Below are positions 1 through 8,175 of a stretch of 64,000 nucleotides of DNA, piece by piece (within the stretch, counting starts at the first letter, position 1; every line of letters starts with the position of its first letter). Source of the stretch: Streptococcus parasanguinis (GTDB lineage: Bacteria > Bacillota > Bacilli > Lactobacillales > Streptococcaceae); the NCBI RefSeq assembly GCF_016648855.1, contig NZ_JACLQU010000007.1, positions 37,145-101,144 on the forward strand. The letters run 5' to 3'. The translations under genes were made by a program, and so were the position numbers. The notes under the pieces are model-generated. The model ran no database searches. It saw nothing but the letters and a program-made list of their open reading frames with translations, and was not told where the DNA came from.

Positions 1-1
1 A

Positions 2-112
2 AGCCTTCCAAATACAGGAAGCAAGACCTCAACTGCCTTGACAACTCTTGGCCTTGGTCTTCTCAGCATGAGTGCTGCCTTTGGCCTCTCTCGTAAAACA
101 AAGAAAGACTAA
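2..112 (+). CDS. C-terminus of an LPXTG cell-wall-anchored protein (5' end outside window)
   Basis: The window opens inside a reading frame that ends at the TAA at 110-112. The visible 36 residues hold a complete cell-wall sorting signal: LPNTG, then a hydrophobic stretch (TALTTLGLGLLSMSAAFGL) and a charged tail SRKTKKD. Sortase A would cut between T and G and attach the protein to peptidoglycan. Nothing can be said of the ectodomain. A stem-loop terminator follows 7 bases after the stop, so this is the last gene of its transcript. Confidence 0.9.
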   Translation, partial: SLPNTGSKTSTALTTLGLGLLSMSAAFGLSRKTKKD

Positions 113-118
113 CATGAA

Positions 119-146
119 AAGCCTAATCCATTGATTGGGCTTTTTA
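119..146 (+). terminator. Rho-independent terminator of the LPXTG gene
   Basis: Ten-base arms AAGCCTAATC (119-128) and GATTGGGCTT (133-142), with one G-T pair, enclose a CATT loop and run into TTTTTAT. Confidence 0.85.
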
Positions 147-227
147 TCACTAAAAATTTCCCCTTCGCTATTTTCATTAGAAAGCGGAAATCTTCAATTT
201 CTAACAAAAGATTCTTGTCCTCCGCTA

Positions 228-255
228 TGATATAATGGGGACAGTACAAGGGAGG
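228..255 (+). promoter_or_regulatory. Extended -10 promoter and Shine-Dalgarno of the helicase gene
   Basis: TGATATAAT at 228-236 is an extended -10 element; no good -35 is visible. GGAGG at 251-255 lies 6 bases before the ATG at 262. An in-frame ATG at 235 falls inside the -10 box and cannot be the start, so 262 is used. Confidence 0.75.
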
Positions 256-261
256 AAACCA

Positions 262-2976
262 ATGTTACAAGAACTAGCCTTTACAGGCCAATGGAGACAC
301 TATCAAAAACGCGTTCTCGATAAGAGTGACGCTTTTATGGCGGATGGCCACCTGCATTTGGTAGCAGCTCCTGGCTCTGGAAAAACAACCCTGGGAATCG
401 AATTTATCAGACGCTTCGGCCAGCCAACCCTGATCTTGGCTCCAACGGTCACCATTCGTCAACAATGGGTGGACCGGATTATCCAGGCATTCTTGAGTGA
501 TGAAAGCCAAGCGGAGCAATTGATCTCTCAGGACCTCAAACATCCTAAGCTGATTACAGTAGCTACCTATCAGGCCCTACACAGCGCCATGAACCAAGTC
601 GTCGGTCAATCGCAAGCTGAAGATACTGATGACCAGGCAGAGATTGAAACGTTTGATTTCAAAGGTTTTGATATCTTCTCTACTTTCAAAGCCATCTCAC
701 TTGGGACCCTTTGTTTAGATGAGTGTCACCACCTGCGCAATGAATGGTGGAAAAGTCTAGAAGCCTTTCGTCAGGCCTTTCCTGACTTAAAGATGATCTC
801 GCTCACCGCTACCCCTCCCTATGAGGGGGATCCTGCCCTTTGGGAACGCTATATCCGCATGTGTGGGGAGATTGATGAGGAAATTACGGTTCCCGAATTG
901 GTCAAAGAAGACACCCTTTGTCCCCACCAAGACTATGTCTACTTTGCCTTTCCAACCAAGGAAGAGCAAGAGCAGTTGGACGCCTTTAGCCAACAAAAGA
1001 ATGCTCTCTTACAGCAACTGACTTCCGATCCCCTCTTTTGCCAATACCTCCAAAACTGCCAAGCCTTATCGGGTCAGATCAGCGATGATGAATTGCTCAA
1101 TGATCCCAAGTATCTCTCTGCTACCCTGATCTTTCTTCGAAGCAAGGGAATCGTCTTTCCCAAACGTTTCCAGGACCTTTTAGGAGCTAAGAAACTACCT
1201 GCTTTCACCCTGGACTGGCTTGAAATTCTCCTGCAAGGTCTGCTCTTTCAGGTTCCTCACTGGTACAATCTACCAGAGGAATACGAGAAGCAAGTCCTCC
1301 ATGAACTAAAAGCAGCGAGCTTGATCGATCGAAAACAAGTTAAACTGGTCCGCAACAAAAAACAAGACCTCCTGCTCAACCAATCCCTCGGAAAACTCAA
1401 TGCTGTGCGAGAGATTTTCAAGGCGGAATACCAGGCTCTTGGAAGCCGACTGCGCCAACTGGTCCTAACAGACTATATCCGCCAAGATTTTGAAGTTCAT
1501 CTAGGAGATCAGGGCGCCCAATTTACTCAATTGGGAGTGCTCTCTTATTTCGAATCTATTCGCAGGGAAAGCTTAGAGCAAGCAACTGCTCCTGCCATCG
1601 CTGTCTTGACCGGCAGTATCGTCATCATCCCGACGGTTGCTAAGTCAAGACTAGAAGAGCTTCTAGGTTCGGACAGACTGACATACCAAAGTGTCGGCCA
1701 ATTATCCCCTGATGACTTTCTCAAGGTTCGCTTGGTTGGTTCTCAACATGATTTGGTGACAGCTGTGACCCAGCTCTTTCAAGAAGGGCTTATCCAAGTC
1801 GTCATTGGAACCAAGTCCCTTCTAGGAGAAGGCTGGGATGCTCCTTGCGTCAACTCTCTGATCCTAGCGAGCTTTGTCGGCAGTTTCATGCTCAGCAACC
1901 AAATGCGGGGTCGTGCCATCCGAGTGTGGCCTGAGGATCCAGACAAGACCAGTAACATCTGGCACCTGGTCTCCATCAATCTTTCCCTAAAGAAATGGTA
2001 TGAAAAGTCCGATCTTGAAAAAGAAGAGATCGAAGCTATCACCGATCAACTGAAAGAATACAGCCCTGATTTGGAGCTCTTAGAAAGACGGATGAAGCAA
2101 TTTTTAGGCCTTCATTACAAGGAGCCCTTCATCGAATCCGGTATCGAACGCCTAGCCTTTGACAATATTCGCTATACCAAAAAACAGTTACAAAAACTCA
2201 ATGAAGAGACCTTAGAGCGCTCCACCCATCGTCAAGAACTCCGAGACGGCTGGCAAAAAGCCCTGCCTATTCTGGAGAATATGGAGATTGCAAATGAGGT
2301 CCAAGTGGATAAACACTTCCTGCCTCTGGCCCTATTCTTCGATGCCAGAAAGCTGGCTCGTTGGCTGACGGCCGCCACTTTGACCGATGCTTTCGCCAAC
2401 CTTTTTTACTATTCACATAGAGGAGGAGGGAATAAAGCGTCTCTAATTCTTCTATTCGTTTTAGCTGTTCTCGCTCTCCTTGCCTGGCTCCGCTACTATC
2501 TCTATAAGAACCCTTATAAACGGTTAGAGGTCTTTGGACAAGCTATTCACCAAGCCTTGCTCCTCTTTGGGCATATTCAAACCCAGGAGACCCGTATCCA
2601 AGTCGTACGAGACAGAAAGGATGCCATCAACACGCTGATCTATTTGAAGGGCGGAACCATGCGGGAGAAGGAACTCTTCTCGCAAACTATGATCGAGTTT
2701 TTCGCGCCGATTGAAAATCAGCGCTATATCCTGAAAGCACAGGAAAAAGTATCCGATCAGACAGAATATTTCGCTGTACCAAGCCTCTTTGACAAACGGA
2801 AAGAGGATGCCCAAGCCTTTGTGGAGCAAATCCGAAAGAGCCTAGGCAAGTATACCCTCGTCTATACCCGAAGTGCGGAAGGTCGTGCTATTCTCCTTGA
2901 TGCGCGCATTAAGGCCTTAGCCAACAAACAAGAGCGTACCTTCACCAAGAAACAAGTGATGTCGGATTTGAAATAA
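262..2976 (+). CDS. SF2 DEAD/DEAH-box helicase with a C-terminal membrane segment
   Basis: 904-residue putative ATP-dependent nucleic-acid translocase. Walker A APGSGKTT is near residue 38, motif II DECHH near 152, motif III SLTATPP near 178, and motif VI NQMRGRAIRV near 546 closes the second RecA fold. The remaining 350 residues match nothing I recognise. They include a strongly hydrophobic stretch at about 722-748 (LILLFVLAVLALLAWL) flanked by basic and aromatic residues, which looks like a membrane helix; that is unusual in an SF2 helicase. It is a single-gene unit with its own promoter and terminator. The substrate is unknown; DNA repair, RNA turnover and phage defence are all possible. 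Confidence 0.85.
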   Translation: MLQELAFTGQWRHYQKRVLDKSDAFMADGHLHLVAAPGSGKTTLGIEFIRRFGQPTLILAPTVTIRQQWVDRIIQAFLSDESQAEQLISQDLKHPKLITVATYQALHSAMNQVVGQSQAEDTDDQAEIETFDFKGFDIFSTFKAISLGTLCLDECHHLRNEWWKSLEAFRQAFPDLKMISLTATPPYEGDPALWERYIRMCGEIDEEITVPELVKEDTLCPHQDYVYFAFPTKEEQEQLDAFSQQKNALLQQLTSDPLFCQYLQNCQALSGQISDDELLNDPKYLSATLIFLRSKGIVFPKRFQDLLGAKKLPAFTLDWLEILLQGLLFQVPHWYNLPEEYEKQVLHELKAASLIDRKQVKLVRNKKQDLLLNQSLGKLNAVREIFKAEYQALGSRLRQLVLTDYIRQDFEVHLGDQGAQFTQLGVLSYFESIRRESLEQATAPAIAVLTGSIVIIPTVAKSRLEELLGSDRLTYQSVGQLSPDDFLKVRLVGSQHDLVTAVTQLFQEGLIQVVIGTKSLLGEGWDAPCVNSLILASFVGSFMLSNQMRGRAIRVWPEDPDKTSNIWHLVSINLSLKKWYEKSDLEKEEIEAITDQLKEYSPDLELLERRMKQFLGLHYKEPFIESGIERLAFDNIRYTKKQLQKLNEETLERSTHRQELRDGWQKALPILENMEIANEVQVDKHFLPLALFFDARKLARWLTAATLTDAFANLFYYSHRGGGNKASLILLFVLAVLALLAWLRYYLYKNPYKRLEVFGQAIHQALLLFGHIQTQETRIQVVRDRKDAINTLIYLKGGTMREKELFSQTMIEFFAPIENQRYILKAQEKVSDQTEYFAVPSLFDKRKEDAQAFVEQIRKSLGKYTLVYTRSAEGRAILLDARIKALANKQERTFTKKQVMSDLK

Positions 2977-2997
2977 GAATTTATTTCACAATAAAAG

Positions 2998-3032
2998 AAA
3001 AGTCTAGTAGTTTCATTTCTACTAGACTTTTT
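2998..3032. terminator. Bidirectional terminator between helicase and adh
   Basis: Perfect 12-base arms AAAGTCTAGTAG / CTACTAGACTTT with a TTTCATTT loop. Ts follow on the + side and the flanking As give Ts on the minus side, so it can serve both convergent genes. Confidence 0.85.
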
Positions 3033-3034
3033 CA

Positions 3035-4072
3035 TTACTCAAGCACAATCATAGCCTTAATAGTCTTGCGTTCATCCATATCTTTGTATGCCTGATCAAT
3101 CTCGTCCAAGCTATAACTATGAGTGAAGACGCGACCTGGATTGATATCGCCATCAAGGACAGCCTTAAGCAAGAACTGTTTGTCGTAGGTAGTGACCGAG
3201 GCTGCTCCACCTGCCACCGAGATGTTTTGAGCAAAGGTCGAACCAAGGGCACGATTATTGTAATGAGGCACGCCGACAAAACCTAAACGTCCTCCATTGT
3301 GAAGAACCCCAAGGGCTTGATCGACAGCTGCTGCGGTACCGACACATTCAAGGGCCGCATCTGCTCCACCTCCGAGGATTTCACGAACCTTGGCAATGCC
3401 TTCTTCACCACGCTCAGCGACAACTGCTGTCGCGCCTGACTCCAAGGCCATCTGTTGACGGTCTTGGTGACGGCTCATAAGGACGATTTGTGATGCTCCC
3501 CGCATTTTGGCTGCGATCACTGCACATTGACCAACGGCACCGTCCCCGATGACCACTACTTTGTCACCAGGCTTCACGTCTGCTACACGCGCTGCATGGT
3601 AGCCCGTCGGCATGACATCAGCCAGCGTCAAGAAGGATTTGAGCATAGCTTCTGTATAATCAGATGGTTGACCTGGAATCTTGACAAGGGCCCAATTAGC
3701 AAAGTGGAAACGGATGTACTCTGCTTGCACCCCGTCAGACCAGTTGGTGCCAATATGGCGGTCACAAGTCCCATCATAGCCAGCACGACAGGCATCACAC
3801 TCCCCACAACCATGGGTGAAAGGCGCAATGACAAAGTCTCCTGGCTTAACCGTTGTAATGGCCTCACCGATTTCTTCCACGATCCCAATAGCTTCGTGGC
3901 CACTATTTTGATGACCTGCTTCAATATCTGGATTGCGGTAACTCCATAGATCGGAGCCACAGACACAGGTGCGAACGATGCGGAGAATGACATCATCTGG
4001 CGCTTCGATGCGTGGACGTTCTACTTCTACTAGCCCCACTTGCCCAGCTTTTGTATAGACTGTTTTCTTCAT
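3035..4072 (-). CDS. Zinc-dependent alcohol dehydrogenase family protein
   Basis: 345-residue medium-chain dehydrogenase/reductase. The N-terminal GroES-like half carries the catalytic zinc ligands (CGSD near residue 38, GHEAIG near 60) and a cysteine cluster CGECDACRAGYDGTC near 90-105 for the structural zinc. The Rossmann half has GDGAVGQCAV near 175. NAD(P)-dependent oxidation or reduction of an alcohol/aldehyde is expected; the substrate cannot be read. It lies just downstream of czcD on the same strand. In S. pneumoniae a zinc-type alcohol dehydrogenase gene also neighbours czcD, so zinc-linked expression is plausible. Confidence 0.88.
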   Translation of the reverse strand: MKKTVYTKAGQVGLVEVERPRIEAPDDVILRIVRTCVCGSDLWSYRNPDIEAGHQNSGHEAIGIVEEIGEAITTVKPGDFVIAPFTHGCGECDACRAGYDGTCDRHIGTNWSDGVQAEYIRFHFANWALVKIPGQPSDYTEAMLKSFLTLADVMPTGYHAARVADVKPGDKVVVIGDGAVGQCAVIAAKMRGASQIVLMSRHQDRQQMALESGATAVVAERGEEGIAKVREILGGGADAALECVGTAAAVDQALGVLHNGGRLGFVGVPHYNNRALGSTFAQNISVAGGAASVTTYDKQFLLKAVLDGDINPGRVFTHSYSLDEIDQAYKDMDERKTIKAMIVLE

Positions 4073-4150
4073 AGGAACAACCTACTTTCTATTGCTTACT
4101 TATCTACAGTATACACTTTTTATCGAGCTTCTGCTCATACCAAGTCGTCA

Positions 4151-5053
4151 TTAATGGTGATGATCATGTTCATGACTTTGACTTACTTCCAGCTCTTCGA
4201 TATTTCTCTTGTGGGCGCGGTGGGTTGCTAAGTCTTCATCAACCTCAATGGTGACGTTTTGAAAGCCACAGTCTTTGAGCAAGTCTCGGATAGACTCTTT
4301 ACAGACCTCCATGTGGTTGACATGCTCTAGACAAACATGGACAATGGCGTTCTTTTCCAGCCCATCCATGGTCCAGAGATTCAGCTGATTGATACTAGCC
4401 ACATGCTCCAACTGCTCCAAATCACTCTTGACTTGCTGGATATCCACTCCTTCTGGCACGGCATCCAGGAAAATCTTGAGCGTGCTCCAAAAACGTGGAA
4501 TGGCTTTGGACAGAATAAAGATGGAAATAGCAAGGGATAAGAGCGGATCTAGAATATACCAGTCGGTAAATCGGAGAACAATAGCCATTAGGATGACAGC
4601 CACCCAGCCCAGGGTATCTTCCAAAAAATGCAGGCTGAGAATGGATTCGTTCTTGGTTTGCCCTTTGCGAATGACGAAACTCGCTAGCACATTGATGCTG
4701 ACGGCTATGATTCCAAGCCAGAGAATGCCCTCATCGTTGACAGGTTGTGGGTGAAATATTTTCGTTATATTTTCTAAAATAACCAGAACGGACCCTGTCA
4801 TGAGAATCACTGCCGTTACCATGGCCCCTAAAAGGCTAAAGCGCTTGTAGCCCAAGGTATAGTGGCTGTCTTCTTCACGGTTAGAAATGCTCTCCAAAAA
4901 GGCGGAGATCCCAATAGCGATCGCATCCCCCAAGTCATGGACCGAATCCGCAAGGACAGCGCTGGATCCAAAAATCCCTCCTGCAATAAACTCAACAATG
5001 GCATAACTCAAATTCAAGAAAAAAGCGATCCAGACCGCATGTTTTGTCTTCAT
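4151..5053 (-). CDS. czcD: CDF-family zinc exporter CzcD
   Basis: 300-residue cation diffusion facilitator with about six transmembrane helices. The two metal-site His/Asp pairs are visible as DSVHDLGDA (near 36-44) and HFLEDTLGW (near 142-150). A cytoplasmic C-terminal domain follows, ending in a histidine-rich tail HEHDHHH. It exports Zn2+ (perhaps Co2+) by proton antiport. AAGGATT precedes the ATG. The gene is divergent from a TetR regulator, the arrangement described for pneumococcal SczA-activated czcD, and two GAACA/TGTTC palindromes lie between and inside the divergent starts. Confidence 0.92.
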   Translation of the reverse strand: MKTKHAVWIAFFLNLSYAIVEFIAGGIFGSSAVLADSVHDLGDAIAIGISAFLESISNREEDSHYTLGYKRFSLLGAMVTAVILMTGSVLVILENITKIFHPQPVNDEGILWLGIIAVSINVLASFVIRKGQTKNESILSLHFLEDTLGWVAVILMAIVLRFTDWYILDPLLSLAISIFILSKAIPRFWSTLKIFLDAVPEGVDIQQVKSDLEQLEHVASINQLNLWTMDGLEKNAIVHVCLEHVNHMEVCKESIRDLLKDCGFQNVTIEVDEDLATHRAHKRNIEELEVSQSHEHDHHH

Positions 5054-5082
5054 AATCCTTAATCCTTTGTTATAATAGATTC

Positions 5083-5099
5083 ATGAACATCATGTTCAT
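5083..5099. promoter_or_regulatory. Palindromic operator 1 in the czcD/sczA intergenic region
   Basis: ATGAACAT-C-ATGTTCAT is a perfect 8+8 inverted repeat between the divergent genes. A TATAAT-like -10 on the + strand sits at 5071-5076 and its complement can serve czcD. Assignment to SczA rests on position and symmetry. Confidence 0.7.
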
Positions 5100-5161
5100 T
5101 ATCATTATCTAACATTCACAACAGAAAGGATAGGAGCAAACTGTTTAGGGTGTCCGTTACT

Positions 5162-5174
5162 GAACAGTTTGTTC
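5162..5174. promoter_or_regulatory. Second GAACA-N3-TGTTC palindrome just before sczA
   Basis: GAACAGTTTGTTC has the same GAACA/TGTTC half-sites as operator 1. It lies 12 bases before the ATG chosen for sczA and would suit autoregulation. Confidence 0.5.
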
Positions 5175-5185
5175 TAAGTGTCCAT

Positions 5186-5725
5186 ATGACAGCACAGGAT
5201 CGTCGCATCACCAAAACTCGAAAAGCTATCTATCAAGCTTTTTTACAATTACTCAACCAAAAAGACTACGAGGCCATCACGGTTCAGGAAATCATTGACT
5301 TAGCCGATGTGGGGCGATCAACCTTTTACAGCCATTACGAAAGTAAGGAATTATTGCTAGATGAACTCTGCCAAAAGCTCTTTCACCATCTCTTTGAGCG
5401 TGCTGAACACCTCTCTCCACAAGACTACCTGGCTCATATCTTCCAGCATTTCAAAAAAAATCAAGACCATGTGACTAGTCTCTTGCTCTCTAAAAATGAT
5501 TATTTTATCCGGCAACTGCGAAAAGAACTAGAACACGATGTCTACCCAATGGTAGCCGACGAACTCATCAAGGCCCATCCAACTCTCCCTCACTCTTACC
5601 TCAAACACCTAGTCGTCAGCTATTTCATCGAAACCCTCAGCTGGTGGTTGAAAAAAGGCAAGTCCTACACCGAACAAGAAGTGATCCAATTTTATTTGGA
5701 GATTCTGAAAGTGGGTTCGAACTAG
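5186..5725 (+). CDS. sczA: TetR/AcrR-family regulator, SczA type
   Basis: 179 residues from the ATG at 5186. An in-frame GTG at 5150 would add 12 residues but runs through the second palindrome and aligns poorly with the usual TetR start. The N-terminal helix-turn-helix is clear: AITVQEIIDLADVGRSTFYSHYESKE at about 25-50 (cited as family pattern). The C-terminal half is helical with scattered His, Asp and Glu that could bind zinc. It is divergent from czcD, as pneumococcal SczA is; there the protein activates czcD on zinc excess. The name rests on synteny plus family. Confidence 0.8.
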   Translation: MTAQDRRITKTRKAIYQAFLQLLNQKDYEAITVQEIIDLADVGRSTFYSHYESKELLLDELCQKLFHHLFERAEHLSPQDYLAHIFQHFKKNQDHVTSLLLSKNDYFIRQLRKELEHDVYPMVADELIKAHPTLPHSYLKHLVVSYFIETLSWWLKKGKSYTEQEVIQFYLEILKVGSN

Positions 5726-5740
5726 AAGGGAGTATTTTCA

Positions 5741-6211
5741 ATGACCAGCGTGCAATTTTACTTTCTATTTCCATCACTCTTCATGCTTCACGAACTCGAA
5801 GAAATCGTTTGGATGCCATCCTTTGTCAAAAAAATATCAATCCAGTATCCAAACAATCGAATCCTAACTTATTACACTCCTTTTGCTTTCAACTTTATTG
5901 TCTTGGAACAATTTCTCATCCTAATGACGTCGCTATATCTTAGTTACCAGTTTAACAACTATAGCATTTACGCAAGCATCATAATCGCTTATATCTACCA
6001 TGTCTTAGGACATCTGATTCAGACAGTCGTTATTCGAAAATATGTGCCTGGATTGTTGACGGGCATTTTAACGAGTTTGTTTGCTCTTTGCAATCTCAAA
6101 AATGAATTTCCAATTAAACTTTATGGTTACTCTCTTTTTACCTTATTGGTTATTATTTTAAATCTTGTAGTATCATTTATGATTCTTCATAAAATCAGTC
6201 ATAAAAAATAG
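5741..6211 (+). CDS. HXXEE-domain integral membrane protein
   Basis: 156 residues beginning 15 bases after sczA on the same strand, so probably co-transcribed. The defining HxxEE signature appears as LHELEEI near residue 13, and four to five hydrophobic segments follow (for example near 45-70, 105-125 and 128-148). The biochemical role of the family is not known to me. Whether the acidic/His motif binds metal is open; its place behind a zinc regulator makes that worth testing. Confidence 0.75.
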   Translation: MTSVQFYFLFPSLFMLHELEEIVWMPSFVKKISIQYPNNRILTYYTPFAFNFIVLEQFLILMTSLYLSYQFNNYSIYASIIIAYIYHVLGHLIQTVVIRKYVPGLLTGILTSLFALCNLKNEFPIKLYGYSLFTLLVIILNLVVSFMILHKISHKK

Positions 6212-6245
6212 CACTCAGGCAATCATATCTTAGAAAGGAAACCGT

Positions 6246-6578
6246 ATGTTCTTCTCCATTCTTCTCGGCTTTTTGACAGCCTTCTTTGCCCTTGCTTTTG
6301 TTCTTCTTCACTTATTGGCTTCTCTTTCTGAAGTTAAAAAGGGAAATCACACTCTAGGAAATACATTTCTCCTCATCGGAAGTAGTCTTGCGACCTTATC
6401 TCTCACCCTCTACTTCTTTTTACCGATTGTCTCTCTAGTCCTTTGGTTGATCGGCTGTGGTTTGATTTGCTACGGGGCCTATTGGAATGGAAAACACAAA
6501 GGAAACTTCCACCCAGTCCACCACCTGATTCGGATGGGCATCGCTCTGGTGATTACAATTTTATTAGCTCTCATATAA
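6246..6578 (+). CDS. Small integral membrane protein, unknown function
   Basis: 110 residues with AGAAAGGAAA before the ATG. Three or four hydrophobic helices are visible: FFSILLGFLTAFFALAFVLL at the start, one near 38-58, one near 60-78 and a C-terminal ALVITILLALI. I see no catalytic motif. It follows the HXXEE gene by 34 bases and is ended by the next terminator, so sczA, HXXEE and this gene may be one unit. Confidence 0.7.
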   Translation: MFFSILLGFLTAFFALAFVLLHLLASLSEVKKGNHTLGNTFLLIGSSLATLSLTLYFFLPIVSLVLWLIGCGLICYGAYWNGKHKGNFHPVHHLIRMGIALVITILLALI

Positions 6579-6579
6579 G

Positions 6580-6612
6580 AAAAGCTCAGGTTTTCAAAAA
6601 ACTTGAGCTTTT
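6580..6612. terminator. Terminator between the small membrane gene and the AEC permease
   Basis: Arms AAAGCTCAGGTTTT (6581-6594) and AAAACTTGAGCTTT enclose a short loop and end in TTTTG. Both flanking genes are convergent here. Confidence 0.8.
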
Positions 6613-6626
6613 GTAGTTTCTATTTA

Positions 6627-7565
6627 TTATGCCATCAACAGCATGAGAATAGGGATCACCACCATGGTAGCAAGGGTCGTCTCTGTCACCATGACGGCTG
6701 CATAGTCACTATCAGCACCGTAGAGTCTGGCAACAACTGGCGCATTGGTCATCACAGGCATGGCGGACTGGATGATAAAAACTTGCTTCATCAAGCTTGG
6801 AAGAGGGGCCCAGTAAACAATGGTCGCCATCAAGAGAGGGGCAATCAGGAAGCGTCCGAATAGAATCAGTAGCTGATCTTTTCCCAGAACCAACTGCTTC
6901 ACACCTACATGAGACACTGACAAACCGATGAATATCATGGATAAGGGGGTTGTTAAATTACCCAGATACTGTAAATCACTGGCTAGAAAAGCTGGCAACT
7001 TGATCTGAAGGATCACAAAGACTAACCCTAAGAGAAAGCCCATGAGGGGCGGAGAAAAGACTTTTTTCAGACTGATTCTGATATCAAACTGCGCTTCTCC
7101 TTCGCCATCTCGCTGGATCAGGTAGGTCCCCAAGGTCCAAAAAAAGGTCGTATTACACATGTAATAGATCAAAACATAGGGAATGCTGGCATCCCCGAAA
7201 AGGGCCTGGTTGATGGGGAGCCCCACGAAGATGGTATTGGAGTTAAAAAACATGGAAATAAAGAGGCCACGACGGTCCTGTCTCACTGCAAAGATCCTTG
7301 CTACCCCTGTCGCGATGCCAAGTAAAATAACCATAGACAGGGCAGGAAATCGCAAGGCTGGCAACATTTTAAGTAGATCTGCTGCTGTGAAGCGTTGCGT
7401 AATGGTGTAGAGCATATAGCAGGGAAGAGCAACTTGAGTGACCAATTTAGCGAGTAGGCCACGCGACTTGTCATCGAACCAGCCTTTTTCACCAATGATA
7501 AAGCCCACTAAAATCATGCCCAGGATGACGAGAATCCCTGATATGCTCCTCAAAAAGATGTCCAT
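6627..7565 (-). CDS. AEC (auxin efflux carrier) family permease
   Basis: 312 residues with about ten transmembrane helices in two five-helix halves, typical of AEC carriers. The first helices carry the family's glycine-rich pattern (ILVILGMILVGFIIGEKGWF near 10-30) and the middle has NSNTIFVGLPINQALFG near 108-125. Bacterial members transport malate or similar organic acids; the substrate here is unproven. It stands alone, with an extended -10 (TGATATACT) on the minus strand near 7635-7640. Confidence 0.85.
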   Translation of the reverse strand: MDIFLRSISGILVILGMILVGFIIGEKGWFDDKSRGLLAKLVTQVALPCYMLYTITQRFTAADLLKMLPALRFPALSMVILLGIATGVARIFAVRQDRRGLFISMFFNSNTIFVGLPINQALFGDASIPYVLIYYMCNTTFFWTLGTYLIQRDGEGEAQFDIRISLKKVFSPPLMGFLLGLVFVILQIKLPAFLASDLQYLGNLTTPLSMIFIGLSVSHVGVKQLVLGKDQLLILFGRFLIAPLLMATIVYWAPLPSLMKQVFIIQSAMPVMTNAPVVARLYGADSDYAAVMVTETTLATMVVIPILMLLMA

Positions 7566-7644
7566 GTTCTCCCCTTTTCTTTTTTAAATTTGAACTAAAA
7601 AAAAACATTTTTTACAAGTCTCAAAAACTACTCTAGTATATCAT

Positions 7645-7674
7645 AAAAAGAGGTGGGGCAACATGCCCAACCTC
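7645..7674 (-). terminator. Orphaned minus-strand terminator
   Basis: On the minus strand arms GAGGTTGGGCA and TGCCCCACCTC (one mismatch) enclose a short loop and run into TTTTTATG. It follows the truncated coding tail at 7695-7787 by about 20 bases, so it looks like that lost gene's own terminator. Confidence 0.65.
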
Positions 7675-7694
7675 ATGCATTTTATTAATTGTCA

Positions 7695-7787
7695 CTAATA
7701 CCCCTTCTTAGCTGCCTTACTCCATTGGTACCAACCAACGAGACTGTTGATAAAGTAAATCAAGAAAAACCAATAAAATGGTGGGGA
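7695..7787 (-). pseudogene. C-terminal remnant of a membrane protein
   Basis: About 30 codons ending in TAG. The translation is hydrophobic and aromatic with a basic tail: FYWFFLIYFINSLVGWYQW, then SKAAKKGY. It has no start codon or upstream part and a properly placed terminator follows. The GWYQW pattern reminds me faintly of PnuC-type transporters, but 30 residues cannot settle that. I read it as the surviving 3' end of a gene whose front was replaced by the foreign segment to the right. Confidence 0.45.
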
Positions 7788-7789
7788 CT

Positions 7790-7951
7790 ATGGCGAAAAT
7801 AGATGATTCAGTTAAAAAGAAAGTTCCAGAATTGCGATTTAAAGGATTCACGGATGAATGGGAACAGCGTAAGTTGGGAGACAAAGTTCGAATAGTGATG
7901 GGACAGTCTCCTAATTCAGAAAATTATACTGATGATCCTAATGGGCGCTAA
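7790..7951 (+). pseudogene. N-terminal stub of a type I restriction specificity subunit (HsdS)
   Basis: 53 codons starting MAKIDDSVKKKVPELRFKGF, followed by TDEWEQRKLGDKV. The P-E-L-R-F-x-G-F-x-x-x-W-E-x-x-K-L-G-D string is the standard opening of HsdS target-recognition domains, which are about 400 residues long. Here the frame stops after DDPNGR at 7949-7951. GGTGGGG precedes the ATG. No hsdR or hsdM is nearby. It is a dead fragment marking past exchange at this spot. Confidence 0.8.
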
Positions 7952-7957
7952 AAATGT

Positions 7958-7977
7958 GAAGACCTATGAAGACCTAT
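7958..7977 (+). repeat. Tandem 10-bp duplication in the HsdS scar
   Basis: GAAGACCTAT occurs twice head to tail. The segment 7952-8041 stays open in one frame (ending KEMVYDYDHEIK, stop) but I recognise no family. It fits decayed coding sequence. Confidence 0.6.
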
Positions 7978-8098
7978 TTTGTATTAGTCAAACAAAAGAT
8001 CCAAAAGAAATGGTATATGATTATGACCATGAAATAAAGTAAAACCAAACCGAGTGATCTGAGGAAGCACCCGATGATCATGAAACGTTATTAAACAC

Positions 8099-8174
8099 AA
8101 AAGTCACCCATGTGAGTTCTTACCAGAAGCTGAAGTTAATCCTTCAACCTGGAAAACCCGCAGAGGTGACTTTT
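8099..8174 (-). terminator. Branched stem-loop ending the ECF operon
   Basis: Outer arms AAAAGTCACC (8099-8108) and GGTGACTTTT (8165-8174) lie immediately after the stop of the last ECF gene. Inside are a CCAG/CTGG pair and a TTGAAG/CTTCAG hairpin. Read on the minus strand the structure ends in GGTGACTTTTG, a terminator with an unusually large branched loop. Confidence 0.6.
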
Positions 8175-8175
8175 T

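Noticed and set aside
235..261. Upstream ATG extending the helicase
   Set aside because: The ATG is part of the TATAAT box.
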